Assembly (NCBI GenBank): GCA_017407325.1
Contig: JAFQWV010000019.1
Coordinates: 33,562-97,561 of the forward strand
DNA length: 64,000 bases
Direction: 5' to 3'
From: Clostridia bacterium
GTDB lineage: Bacteria; Bacillota; Clostridia; Christensenellales; Borkfalkiaceae
The notes under the pieces are model-generated. The model saw nothing but the letters and a program-made list of their open reading frames with translations. It searched no databases and had not been told where the DNA came from. The stretch's first letter is position 1. Each line of letters opens with the position of its first letter. The translations under genes were made by a program, and so were the position numbers. Shown here piece after piece: positions 38,152 through 45,668 of this stretch.

Positions 38152-38308
38152 TTATGTTTCCTCCATTTTATACTAACTTTTTGTCGTTATCAGGCTTGGC
38201 TTTAGCCCATTTTCTTACCGCCATAAACTTATTGATTTTATCAACAGTCTTTATCAGCGATTGGAAAATTATAACAACACTGCCGTGTGTATCGAACGCT
38301 TACGCAAA

Positions 38309-38348
38309 CAAAAAATCACCTGCGCTGTGTGTTTTTAAGCAGATGACC
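38309..38348 (-). terminator. Intrinsic terminator in the S10 leader
   Basis: On the minus strand GGTCATCTGC pairs with GCAGGTGATT over ten positions (three G-U pairs), followed by a T run. It lies about 160 bp upstream of rpsJ and just after the structured RNA. It would stop transcription before the superoperon unless bypassed. Confidence 0.75.
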
Positions 38349-38360
38349 TTCATTTACTTT

Positions 38361-38482
38361 GGGTTCGGTTAGTCGCAGAAGTCGAACTTCCACAATTGTC
38401 AGTAGAAATTATCTTCCGTTACCTGAAAAACTTTTCGCGAACTAGTTTTTCAGCGGTTTTAAGTAACTTCCTACCTCAACCC
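38361..38482 (-). ncRNA. Structured leader RNA of the ribosomal superoperon (unknown family)
   Basis: On the minus strand the ends pair: GGGTT at the 5' side with AACCC at the 3' side, continued after a small internal loop by GGTAG with CTAACC. Inside are a 9-bp stem CTGAAAAAC/GTTTTTCAG (38423-38453) and a GAAG/CTTC hairpin with a TTCGA loop. It starts about 12 bases after the predicted transcription start and ends just before a terminator. It could be an attenuating leader or a free small RNA. I could not match it to 6S, SRP RNA, T-box or any riboswitch consensus I know. Confidence 0.55.
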
Positions 38483-38500
38483 TTATTACACAGCCTTAAC

Positions 38501-38529
38501 ATAATATAACATTAAATCAAATAAGTCAA
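38501..38529 (-). promoter_or_regulatory. Sigma-A promoter of the S10 superoperon
   Basis: TTGACT, 17 bp, TATTAT on the minus strand. The start point would be near 38494, giving a leader of about 340 bases to rpsJ. Confidence 0.8.
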
Positions 38530-38704
38530 ATATTTTTTTGCATATTTTTAATTTTTTTGAAAAATTTTTTAAAAAACTTATTTTTTAAGCATTTTTCTTA
38601 TATTTTTGGCTGTTAAAACTTATTTTTACTATTCTATTTTACTAAAATATTCATTTTCCGTCAACAAAATTGTATAAATTTTTCAATTTTTGCTTTCATA
38701 TTAT

Positions 38705-38760
38705 ATAATATATATAAGAATCTTTTGACTATCGTCAAAATCTTTGTAAAACTTTCAGTT
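38705..38760. repeat. 56-bp direct repeat, copy 1
   Basis: It runs from ATAATATATATAAGAATC to GTAAAACTTTCAGTT and matches 38850-38905. It contains the hairpin TTTTGAC/GTCAAAA (38723-38740). On the minus strand TTGACG with a downstream AT-rich TATATA at 18 bp could act as a promoter. Confidence 0.9.
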
Positions 38761-38849
38761 TTACCGCGCTTACTTATGTAATCGCGCTTTATTATTCTAT
38801 TACGGCGAAGTTATAAACCCTTGCAAGCAAGCTTCTAACTTCTTGCATT

Positions 38850-38905
38850 ATAATATATATAAGAATCTTTTGACTATCGTCAAAATCTTTGTAAAACTTT
38901 CAGTT
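38850..38905. repeat. 56-bp direct repeat, copy 2
   Basis: An exact second copy, 145 bp from the first. The 89 bp between them contain a GCGC/GCGC-type hairpin (GCGCTTAC...GTAATCGCGC) and nothing that looks coding. Confidence 0.9.
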
Positions 38906-38936
38906 AACCCCTTAAATCAAGAAACATTTGAATAGA

Positions 38937-38969
38937 AAAATACGGGGCGCGATTGCGCCCCGTATTTTA
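38937..38969 (+). terminator. Strong bidirectional terminator
   Basis: TACGGGGCGC and GCGCCCCGTA form a 10-bp GC-rich stem with the loop GATT; A and T tracts flank both sides. The unit it ends is unclear: a plus-strand transcript from the 56-bp repeats, or minus-strand read-through. Confidence 0.8.
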
Positions 38970-38996
38970 CCTTTATTATTTTGGAAGGAAAAAAAT

Positions 38997-39080
38997 ATGA
39001 AAAAACAAAACTTTGTGTATAATCAATTTTACGACTTTATAATACCACCCGTATATGATATAAAAAAGTCGGTTTTGTGA
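38997..39080 (+). CDS. Possible 27-residue small protein
   Basis: ATG at 38997 follows GGAAGG with 8 bp spacing, the only good ribosome site in this 1-kb gap. It encodes 27 residues beginning MKKQNFVYNQFYDF and ending DIKKSVL. It is flanked by terminators at 38937-38969 and 39091-39122. No membrane helix or known motif. Expression is unproven; a weak TATTAT lies at 38974-38979. Confidence 0.3.
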   Translation: MKKQNFVYNQFYDFIIPPVYDIKKSVL

Positions 39081-39090
39081 AAACTAAATG

Positions 39091-39122
39091 AAAAACGCAA
39101 CGAATTTTTTCGTTGCGTTTTA
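39091..39122 (-). terminator. Terminator of the lysine operon (bidirectional)
   Basis: ACGCAACGAA and TTCGTTGCGT form a 10-bp stem with a T-rich loop and A/T tracts on both sides, about 30 bp past the lysA stop. Confidence 0.88.
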
Positions 39123-39152
39123 TAAAATCAATTCTGTGTGGTTTCGTTTAAA

Positions 39153-40442
39153 TTAGACGTCTAAAGCTGTTAAATGCTCAAGCGTTTCGCGTTTTACGAC
39201 AACTCTGTCCGTCTTTCCAAGCATAACGATTGGCGGGCGGGCAACCTTGTTGTAGTTTGACGCCATTGAATAATTGTAAGCGCCCGTAACCAGAACCGCA
39301 AGCTTATCACCGCGTGTAGGTTTAGCAATTTGAACGTCTTCTTGAATAAGGTCGCCACTTTCACAGCATCTGCCTGCAATGGTTGCAGTATAGTTTGTAG
39401 GCTCGTCCATCTTGTTTGCCGTAAGCACGGTATAATCAGACTGATAAAGCGCGTAGCGTGGATTGTCAGTCATACCACCGTCGATAGACACGTAATTTTT
39501 ATAGCCCTTAATTTCTTTAATGCTACCGACCGTGTATAAAGTCATACCGGCAGCGGCAACAATCGAGCGACCGGGCTCGAATAAAATTTTAGGCATTTCG
39601 AGATTGTACTCTTGACATTTTGCTTTTACGTGCGACGCAATATCTTTAATAGCCTGTCTTATGTCAATCGTGCCATGACTTTCAACGTATCTGACGCCAA
39701 AGCCACCACCGAGATTTAAGTATTCAGGAACGAACCCAAATTCTTTTCTCGTTTGGTTTATAAAGTCGAGCATAATATCCGACGCGTTACAGAACGGACT
39801 GATTTCAAAAATTTGCGAGCCTATATGACAATGAAAACCGCAAAGTTTTACGTTTTCTAAAGAGAGTGCAACTTTAACGATTTCAAGTGCTTGTCCAGTT
39901 TCGATTGCCGTTCCAAATTTACTGTCAACTTTACCAGTTGAGATTGCCGCGTGAGTATGCGGATCAATCCCCGGGGTAAGTCTTAAAAGCAATTTTTGAA
40001 CGATTGACTTTTCTTTCGCAATTCTGTCAATAGCGTAAAGCTCGTCATAAGTATCAACTATAAAATAGCCTAAGCCGTTATCGATTGCAAACTCTATATC
40101 GCTATCGAGCTTGTTGTTTCCGTGAAAGAAGGCTCTCTCAAGCGGAAAACCTGCGCTTATGGCAGTGTAAAGTTCGCCAATAGAAACGATATCCGTTCCT
40201 ATGCCTTCGTCTTTACATATGCGGTACATTTCTTTAAAAGACAACGCTTTAGAAGCATATAACGGCATAGAGCCGGCAGGGAAAAATTCACTGATAACCG
40301 ACTTATATAAAGCCATATTGCTTCTTATCATATTTTCGTCAAGTAGCATAAGCGGTGTTTGATAACGCTCGCAAAGTTCAATCGTGTCGTAACCCGCAAA
40401 GTGTAATCTACCATTTTTTACGCTCAAATTCTCGTGTAACAT
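39153..40442 (-). CDS. lysA: Diaminopimelate decarboxylase
   Basis: A 429-residue PLP enzyme that makes lysine from meso-diaminopimelate. Seen: the PLP lysine in LYASKAL (residue 65), HCHIGSQI, LGGGFGVRY, FEPGRSIVA and the active-site CCESGDL. AAGGAT precedes the ATG. Last gene of the operon after dapB (20 bp gap). Confidence 0.96.
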   Translation of the reverse strand: MLHENLSVKNGRLHFAGYDTIELCERYQTPLMLLDENMIRSNMALYKSVISEFFPAGSMPLYASKALSFKEMYRICKDEGIGTDIVSIGELYTAISAGFPLERAFFHGNNKLDSDIEFAIDNGLGYFIVDTYDELYAIDRIAKEKSIVQKLLLRLTPGIDPHTHAAISTGKVDSKFGTAIETGQALEIVKVALSLENVKLCGFHCHIGSQIFEISPFCNASDIMLDFINQTRKEFGFVPEYLNLGGGFGVRYVESHGTIDIRQAIKDIASHVKAKCQEYNLEMPKILFEPGRSIVAAAGMTLYTVGSIKEIKGYKNYVSIDGGMTDNPRYALYQSDYTVLTANKMDEPTNYTATIAGRCCESGDLIQEDVQIAKPTRGDKLAVLVTGAYNYSMASNYNKVARPPIVMLGKTDRVVVKRETLEHLTALDV

Positions 40443-40462
40443 TTTACTATCCTTATAATATA

Positions 40463-41209
40463 CTATCCGTTAATGTAGTCGTTCATATCGTAAATTCCGC
40501 AAGGCTTTCCGATCATAAACGGAACGACTGAAACAGCACCGTCGGCAAATAACGCTCTGTCGTAAGCGGTGTGTTTTAAAACTATTTGTTGAGTGTCAGT
40601 AGTAACCAAAACTTGGTGTTCGCCAACGATATTAGCCATACGAAGCGCGTGAATACCAACGTCTTGCTTTCTTCTCTTAGACTCTCCCGATCTTCCGTAA
40701 ACGAACTCGCAATCTGGGCGCGCTTTTTTAACGCCTTCAGCAAGCATTAAAGCAGTTCCACTTGGCGCGTCAACCTTTCTGTTGTGGTGCGTTTCGACGA
40801 TTTCAATATCTGCATCAGGAAATACTTCTGCAGTCTTTTTCGCAAAGTCTACAAGTAGCGGAATACCGAGCGACATATTCGACGACCAGAAAATTGCAAT
40901 CTTTTCCGACGCCTTTTTAATTAGTTCTTTTTCGCTGTCGTCAAAGCCGGTAGTTGCAATAATAACAGGTATATTTTTTGCAACTGCATAGTCTAAAAGT
41001 CCGCCTATAAGTCGATGAAACGAGAAATCTATGATAATGTCAGGCGTGCCTTGAACGTCGTCTAAGCTTTTATAGCAAGGGTAATTTTCGTCACCTTTTG
41101 CTAAAACGTCAACTCCGCAGAAAAGTTCTGCCTTATCACTTTTAGACAAAAAACTTCTTACGTGACCACCCATTTTTCCGTTTGAGCCAAACACTAAAAC
41201 TTTAATCAT
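40463..41209 (-). CDS. dapB: 4-hydroxy-tetrahydrodipicolinate reductase
   Basis: A 248-residue NAD(P)H reductase. Nucleotide loop GSNGKMGGHV at residues 8-17 and the catalytic/substrate block ETHHNRKVDAPSGTA (about 137-151). Second step of the diaminopimelate path. Overlaps dapA by 4 bp (ATGA). Confidence 0.96.
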   Translation of the reverse strand: MIKVLVFGSNGKMGGHVRSFLSKSDKAELFCGVDVLAKGDENYPCYKSLDDVQGTPDIIIDFSFHRLIGGLLDYAVAKNIPVIIATTGFDDSEKELIKKASEKIAIFWSSNMSLGIPLLVDFAKKTAEVFPDADIEIVETHHNRKVDAPSGTALMLAEGVKKARPDCEFVYGRSGESKRRKQDVGIHALRMANIVGEHQVLVTTDTQQIVLKHTAYDRALFADGAVSVVPFMIGKPCGIYDMNDYING

Positions 41210-42102
41210 CTCGTCACCTTCAATCCTAAGTTTTCCATAATGTCAAACATTTTATTCATTTTATCTTGACTCATTGGAGTAAGTGGAAGTCTTAAAGTGT
41301 TAGTTCCAAATCCCATTGCGCTTGTTGCCGCTTTTACAGGGATTGGGTTAACTTCGCTAAAGAGTGCGTCGATAATAAAGTGCATATCGTATTGAATTTG
41401 TGCAGCGCCTGCAATATCCCCGTCAAAGAATTTTTGGCACATTTCAACCGTTTTAGCTGGCATAATATTTGATAAAACAGAAATTACACCCTTTCCGCCA
41501 AGCGACATAAGTGGAACGATTTGATCGTCGTTACCACTGTAAAGGTCAAGCTTTCCGTTTACGTACGCCATAGTTTCAACGATTTTTGACAAATTGCCGT
41601 TTGCTTCTTTAATTGCAACGATATTTTCGTGATTTGCGAGCGCTTTATAAGTAGTCGGCTCGATATTAACACCCGTTCTTGACGGAACGTTATATAAAAT
41701 CATAGGAACTTTGCTTGCATCTGCAATAGTTTCGTACATTTTGATAAGACCTTGTTGGGTTGCTTTATTATAATAAGGTGTAACGCATAAAATAGCGTCT
41801 GCACCGTCGTCACACGCATGGCGCGTTAAGTCGATAGCATACGCAGTGTCGTTGCTACCAGTTCCTGCAATAACCGGCACTTTACCGTTAGATCTTTTTA
41901 CAACGTAAGAAATAACTTTTCTGTGCTCGTCGTCAGTTAAAGTTGACGATTCACCAGTCGTTCCGCAGGCTACTAAGCCGTTAATGCCTTCGGCAATTTG
42001 CCAGTCAACAAGCGCGCCGAGTGCGCCGTAGTCAACGCTACCGTCAGAGTTGAACGGTGTAACGAGCGCGGTTGCAGCCCCTAAAAATACAGTTTTTTTC
42101 AT
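41206..42102 (-). CDS. dapA: 4-hydroxy-tetrahydrodipicolinate synthase
   Basis: A 298-residue TIM-barrel aldolase joining pyruvate and aspartate semialdehyde. Seen: GTTGESSTLTDDEH, LYNVPSRTG with the catalytic Tyr, and the Schiff-base Lys in VAIKEANG. First gene of the dapA-dapB-lysA operon, directly under the lysine riboswitch, so lysine represses it. Later dap genes are not in the window. Confidence 0.97.
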   Translation of the reverse strand: MKKTVFLGAATALVTPFNSDGSVDYGALGALVDWQIAEGINGLVACGTTGESSTLTDDEHRKVISYVVKRSNGKVPVIAGTGSNDTAYAIDLTRHACDDGADAILCVTPYYNKATQQGLIKMYETIADASKVPMILYNVPSRTGVNIEPTTYKALANHENIVAIKEANGNLSKIVETMAYVNGKLDLYSGNDDQIVPLMSLGGKGVISVLSNIMPAKTVEMCQKFFDGDIAGAAQIQYDMHFIIDALFSEVNPIPVKAATSAMGFGTNTLRLPLTPMSQDKMNKMFDIMENLGLKVTR

Positions 42103-42127
42103 ATCAGTTTTCTCCTAAAGATAAATT

Positions 42128-42167
42128 TTACAAAATAAAAGATAGTTTACTTTTGCGGTAAACTATC
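42128..42167 (-). terminator. Lysine riboswitch terminator
   Basis: GATAGTTTAC and GTAAACTATC form a 10-bp stem with a 7-base loop, followed by TTTTATTTTG on the minus strand, 26 bp before dapA. Confidence 0.9.
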
Positions 42168-42179
42168 AAAAAACCTATC

Positions 42180-42194
42180 TATAAGTCGATTATT
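42180..42194. repeat. Copy of intergenic 15-mer TATAAGTCGATTATY
   Basis: An exact copy lies within the riboswitch expression platform, between aptamer and terminator. Confidence 0.5.
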
Positions 42195-42210
42195 GACTAT
42201 AAAATTTTTT

Positions 42211-42381
42211 GACAGCACTCCGCAAAAAATTGCGACAGTTAAACGCATCTTATTACGATTAACCAAGCAAACGCCTTTTCGCCAAAGCGTTCCTTTCGGC
42301 AAAGCACACCTTTTTCACAATCTGAAACGGCGAAGTTTCTATAACGATTAGTGATACTATTTGTGCAATGCACCTCTATCT
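42211..42381 (-). promoter_or_regulatory. Lysine riboswitch (L box)
   Basis: On the minus strand the conserved blocks occur in order: GATAGAGGTGC, TAGTAT, GCCGAAAGGAACGC, TGCTTGG, ACTGTCGC and the closing GCGGAGTGCTGTC. The 5' ATAGAGGTGC and 3' GAGTGCTGTC sides are the standard P1/core ends. It precedes a terminator and dapA, so lysine binding should stop transcription. Confidence 0.93.
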
Positions 42382-42391
42382 ATTTGAGCAA

Positions 42392-42420
42392 ATTATAGCA
42401 GACAACTTTTTTACTGTCAA
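42392..42420 (-). promoter_or_regulatory. Consensus sigma-A promoter of dapA operon
   Basis: TTGACA, 17 bp, TATAAT: a perfect match, about 10 bp upstream of the riboswitch. Confidence 0.92.
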
Positions 42421-42546
42421 CCATTTTTCGCTAAATTTTTCAAAATTATTATTTGACAATATTAGTATACGTTTTACAAATAAATTTTGTTAATACCTGC
42501 TACGTTCTATAATTTATCTAAATTATACAAGAATACTTGTAAAGCA

Positions 42547-42575
42547 TTGACAATACTCTATAAATAGTGTACATT
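42547..42575 (+). promoter_or_regulatory. Promoter of small XRE regulator
   Basis: TTGACA, 17 bp, TACATT, ending 35 bp before the ATG at 42611. An ACAAG/CTTGT inverted repeat lies just upstream and could be an operator. Confidence 0.7.
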
Positions 42576-42610
42576 TAACATGTTAATACTTTAAACACAG
42601 GTAAAAACTT

Positions 42611-42811
42611 ATGATAACTTACGAACCGTTTTATAAAACTTTAAAAGAAAAAGGTATTTCGACCTATAAACTTATCAACGAATACAAACTAAGTCGCAGT
42701 TTGATTGACAGGTTAAAGCACAACAAACCGATAACGACGGTTACTTTAAACGATTTGTGCTCAATTTTAGATTGTAAGGTTGAAGATATACTTGAATATA
42801 AAAAAGATTAG
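42611..42811 (+). CDS. Small XRE/Cro-type regulator
   Basis: A 66-residue helix-turn-helix protein: ISTYKLINEYKLSRSLIDRLKHNKPITTVTL then LCSILDCKVEDILEY, the pattern of the Cro-like YozG family. It consists of the DNA-binding domain alone. It is one of few plus-strand genes, lying between the divergent lysine operon and a hairpin array. ACAGG is the only ribosome-site-like sequence upstream. Target unknown. Confidence 0.88.
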   Translation: MITYEPFYKTLKEKGISTYKLINEYKLSRSLIDRLKHNKPITTVTLNDLCSILDCKVEDILEYKKD

Positions 42812-42848
42812 TAAGTTATAATAAATTTAAAAACTGTCCAGACCTTTA

Positions 42849-42954
42849 AGCAATTTTTTAAAATTGCTATCGAGTTGCGTTAGCAACATATCGAGCAACC
42901 GACAGGTTGCATATCGAGCAAAATTTTTTGCATATCGAGTAGCCCAAAGGCTAC
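42849..42954. repeat. Array of five short hairpins with CATATCGAG linkers
   Basis: Perfect stems in a row: AGCAATTTT/AAAATTGCT (42849-42868), GTTGC/GCAAC (42874-42887), GCAACC/GGTTGC (42895-42910), GCAAAA/TTTTGC (42918-42931) and GTAGCC/GGCTAC (42939-42954). Linkers are ATCGAG and then CATATCGAG three times, overlapping stem ends by one base. CATATCGAG is the complement of CTCGATATG in the array at 8588-8748. Two stems (GTTGC and GTAGCC) occur in both arrays. Confidence 0.85.
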
Positions 42955-42964
42955 AAAAATAGCC

Positions 42965-42979
42965 GATAATCGCCATATA
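42965..42979. repeat. Diverged copy of the intergenic 15-mer
   Basis: The minus strand reads TATATGGCGATTATC, 13 of 15 matching the consensus. The flanking AGCCGATAATCGC...TATAGG also matches the copy next to gyrA (50000-50014). Confidence 0.4.
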
Positions 42980-43018
42980 GGCAAGGGAATTTGATACGAG
43001 CCGTATTTTAATAAACAT

Positions 43019-43076
43019 TAAAAAAGAGATTGTGATTTTAATCATTGTAGATTAAATTCGCAATCTCTCTTTTTTA
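43019..43076 (-). terminator. Terminator downstream of the exporter gene
   Basis: AAAAAGAGATTG and CAATCTCTCTTTTT form the outer stem with a further inner stem; A/T tracts on both sides. It lies about 70 bp past the exporter stop. Confidence 0.8.
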
Positions 43077-43142
43077 TGTTTTGCTTTATCAATTGTGTTA
43101 GCATCGTTTAAAGATATAAAACAAGATGCTAAAACAAAATAT

Positions 43143-45662
43143 TTAATTATCTTTAATACTTTTTATTGGCGATTTGTTGCTAATTCTTAAAATTGGTACA
43201 ATTGATGCCATTGTCATAACGACAAAAGATAAAATAAAAATTGCGACTATAACTGGCGGATAAATATAAAGTAAAGTTGCTTTACTTATAACACCAACAG
43301 CAAATGAACTATTTAAAAATGGTAAGCCTATAAAATAAGCAACTAACGAAAAGACTGAAACAATAATGCTAAAAATTATTCCAAGAAAATAGTAAATACT
43401 AAATATATTGAAAGACGTCCCGCCTAACGCTTTAATGATGCCAATATCTCGCTTTTTATCAGAAATTGTCGATGCAATGTAACTTGCAAAAACAACGACC
43501 GATAAAATAAGAAATGCTGAGCCTATTGTTAAGAAAAATTTTTTCATTGTTAAAATTTCATATTCTTTCATATAAACAGCTTGTGTATACTGACTATTTA
43601 TAACCACCTCAGATTGTTTACTATAACGCAATATATCTAAAATATCTTCATATTTTAAATTGGAGGAAAACGACAATCTCATTAATTTTGCATTTACCAT
43701 CATTGTATAATCAGAATAATTTTCTTCGTTAATAAACATAAGAGGCATGGACTCAGAATAAACATTTTCCGAAATAACCAAACCACCAAAAACATAACTG
43801 CGTTTATCTAATAAATTACCTTTGCTATCGAATATTTTTAGTTCAATCATTTCGCCAATGTGTTTAGGGTAAACACCTTCAATTCTTTCTTGAATATATC
43901 CAAAACCAACAAACTCTTCTTTAAAATATTTATTATACGAATCATTTTCGTTAAAAATTTTATCGTAATAAGAAAGCGGCAATAAAATTTCATTGTTATT
44001 AAATTCTTTTAGGTTTACAGAATTATATTCTGCATCATTAGTCAGAACAAGATATTTATTATATTCGTTTTCCCATATAGCTGAGTGCTTGTTAAAATTT
44101 ACACCGTTAAAAAAATCGTCTTCACTTATTTCAACTTTACTAATAACTAAACTATTATCAGCCATCCTTTTTTTAAAACCGTCATTATTAAAATAACAAA
44201 CATTATATATATCCGCTTTTTTTTCTTCTGCTAAATTATATTCATTATATCCAACACCTCCGGTTTGTCCTCCTACATTATCAGGCGAAAGTTCTGGATA
44301 GGTAAAATTTTCATAATCTGTGTCGATTATACCCGCAACTTTGTAAAAGGTTGGTTTAGCTCCAGACGAATCTCCATTAACAACTATACTTTTACCAAGT
44401 AAACTTCCAATATACGTGTTTTTATCAAATGTTTTTTCTATATCATTTTCCAAGTACTTAGCATATAAAATGAGCATATTGGCATAATAATCTGTAATAT
44501 ACGCACTATCTTCATCTAGTGGTAAAAATCCATCCATTAAATTATAACCCAAAACATTTTTAATGTCTTCACTAGATGAAATTAAACCAATTGTAGAATT
44601 TCTATCACCTTTATACAACTTAATGCGTGGCAAATCGTATTTATTAGTAAAATTATCGACAAACGTGCTATTTAACACTCTATCCCCACGAAATTGAAGC
44701 ATGTTTTCTTTATTTAAATCATTGTCTGCATAATATGCTTGATAAGCAACATAAGTGTTATTATTTCCATCAGCAAAAAGTTCTGCTAAACTTCGTTCGG
44801 GGTCAACGGTCATAACCGAACCTAAAACAGCAAATAATGCAAATGAAATAATTGATAAAAATGCTGAGATAATAAATCTTATTTTACGTTTAAAAATATT
44901 TTTTAAAGCAAATTTAAAAATATACTTTTTCGGAAACTGAGATTTTTTTTGAGTATAGTCAACGTTTCCTTTTTGTTCTATAATTCTTTCACATCTTATT
45001 TCTTCATTTTCAATGCAACCATCTTTAAGAGTAATAATTTTATCTGCATATTTACTTGCAAAATCCACGTCGTGAGTAACGACAACAACAGCCAACTCTT
45101 TTGATAATTCTTTTAAAATTTGAAATACGTTTTCACTGTTTGCCGTATCTAAATTGCCGGTAGGTTCGTCAGCAAGTAACAATTTAACACCCTTTGCCAA
45201 TTGACGAGCTATTGCAATACGTTGCTTTTCTCCTCCAGAAAGTTCATAAGGAAATCTTTTTTCATATCCATTTAGCCCCACTTTCCCCAAACTTTGAGTT
45301 ATTATTTCTGTGGTTGCTTTTATACCTGCAATATTTAATTGTAATTCGATATTTTCAAAAACAGTAAGTTCTTCTAATAAATTAAATTCTTGAAAAACAA
45401 TTCCTACATATGTAGCACGATAAGAATTATAATCTTTTTCTGCGAATTTGAGCATAGAGTTGCCATCTATTAATATATCTCCACTATTAATTTTATCTAA
45501 TCCCCCCAATAAGTTTAAAAGGGTTGACTTGCCGCTACCCGATTTTCCTAGAATAAAACACATCCCCGTATCAGGAAAACAACAAGAAATATCACTAAGA
45601 GCAAGAACTTCGCTCTTGCTCTTAGTTTTATAAGTATGTGATAATAATTTAACTTCTATCAT
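43143..45662 (-). CDS. Fused ABC ATPase-FtsX permease (MacB-like exporter)
   Basis: An 839-residue single chain. Residues 1-225 are a LolD/MacB-type ATPase: Walker A GKSGSGKST, signature LSGGEKQRIAIARQLA, Walker B LLLADEPTGNLD. A membrane helix at about 262-285 is followed by a roughly 400-residue extracellular domain and three C-terminal helices (about 705-830) of the FtsX type. Such proteins expel peptides or lipids, or work mechanically on envelope proteins. It lies 7 bp after the protease gene, so the two likely act together. Confidence 0.9.
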   Translation of the reverse strand: MIEVKLLSHTYKTKSKSEVLALSDISCCFPDTGMCFILGKSGSGKSTLLNLLGGLDKINSGDILIDGNSMLKFAEKDYNSYRATYVGIVFQEFNLLEELTVFENIELQLNIAGIKATTEIITQSLGKVGLNGYEKRFPYELSGGEKQRIAIARQLAKGVKLLLADEPTGNLDTANSENVFQILKELSKELAVVVVTHDVDFASKYADKIITLKDGCIENEEIRCERIIEQKGNVDYTQKKSQFPKKYIFKFALKNIFKRKIRFIISAFLSIISFALFAVLGSVMTVDPERSLAELFADGNNNTYVAYQAYYADNDLNKENMLQFRGDRVLNSTFVDNFTNKYDLPRIKLYKGDRNSTIGLISSSEDIKNVLGYNLMDGFLPLDEDSAYITDYYANMLILYAKYLENDIEKTFDKNTYIGSLLGKSIVVNGDSSGAKPTFYKVAGIIDTDYENFTYPELSPDNVGGQTGGVGYNEYNLAEEKKADIYNVCYFNNDGFKKRMADNSLVISKVEISEDDFFNGVNFNKHSAIWENEYNKYLVLTNDAEYNSVNLKEFNNNEILLPLSYYDKIFNENDSYNKYFKEEFVGFGYIQERIEGVYPKHIGEMIELKIFDSKGNLLDKRSYVFGGLVISENVYSESMPLMFINEENYSDYTMMVNAKLMRLSFSSNLKYEDILDILRYSKQSEVVINSQYTQAVYMKEYEILTMKKFFLTIGSAFLILSVVVFASYIASTISDKKRDIGIIKALGGTSFNIFSIYYFLGIIFSIIVSVFSLVAYFIGLPFLNSSFAVGVISKATLLYIYPPVIVAIFILSFVVMTMASIVPILRISNKSPIKSIKDN

Positions 45663-45668
45663 TCTATT

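Noticed and set aside
38361..38482. tRNA, 6S RNA, SRP RNA or T-box identity for the S10 leader
   Set aside because: A T-loop-like TTCGA is present, but no acceptor/anticodon layout. The GGAAG near the centre does not match the SRP loop, and the T-box TGGNACCGCG is absent.
42827..43045. 72-residue minus-strand frame
   Set aside because: It overlaps the second hairpin array and a terminator.
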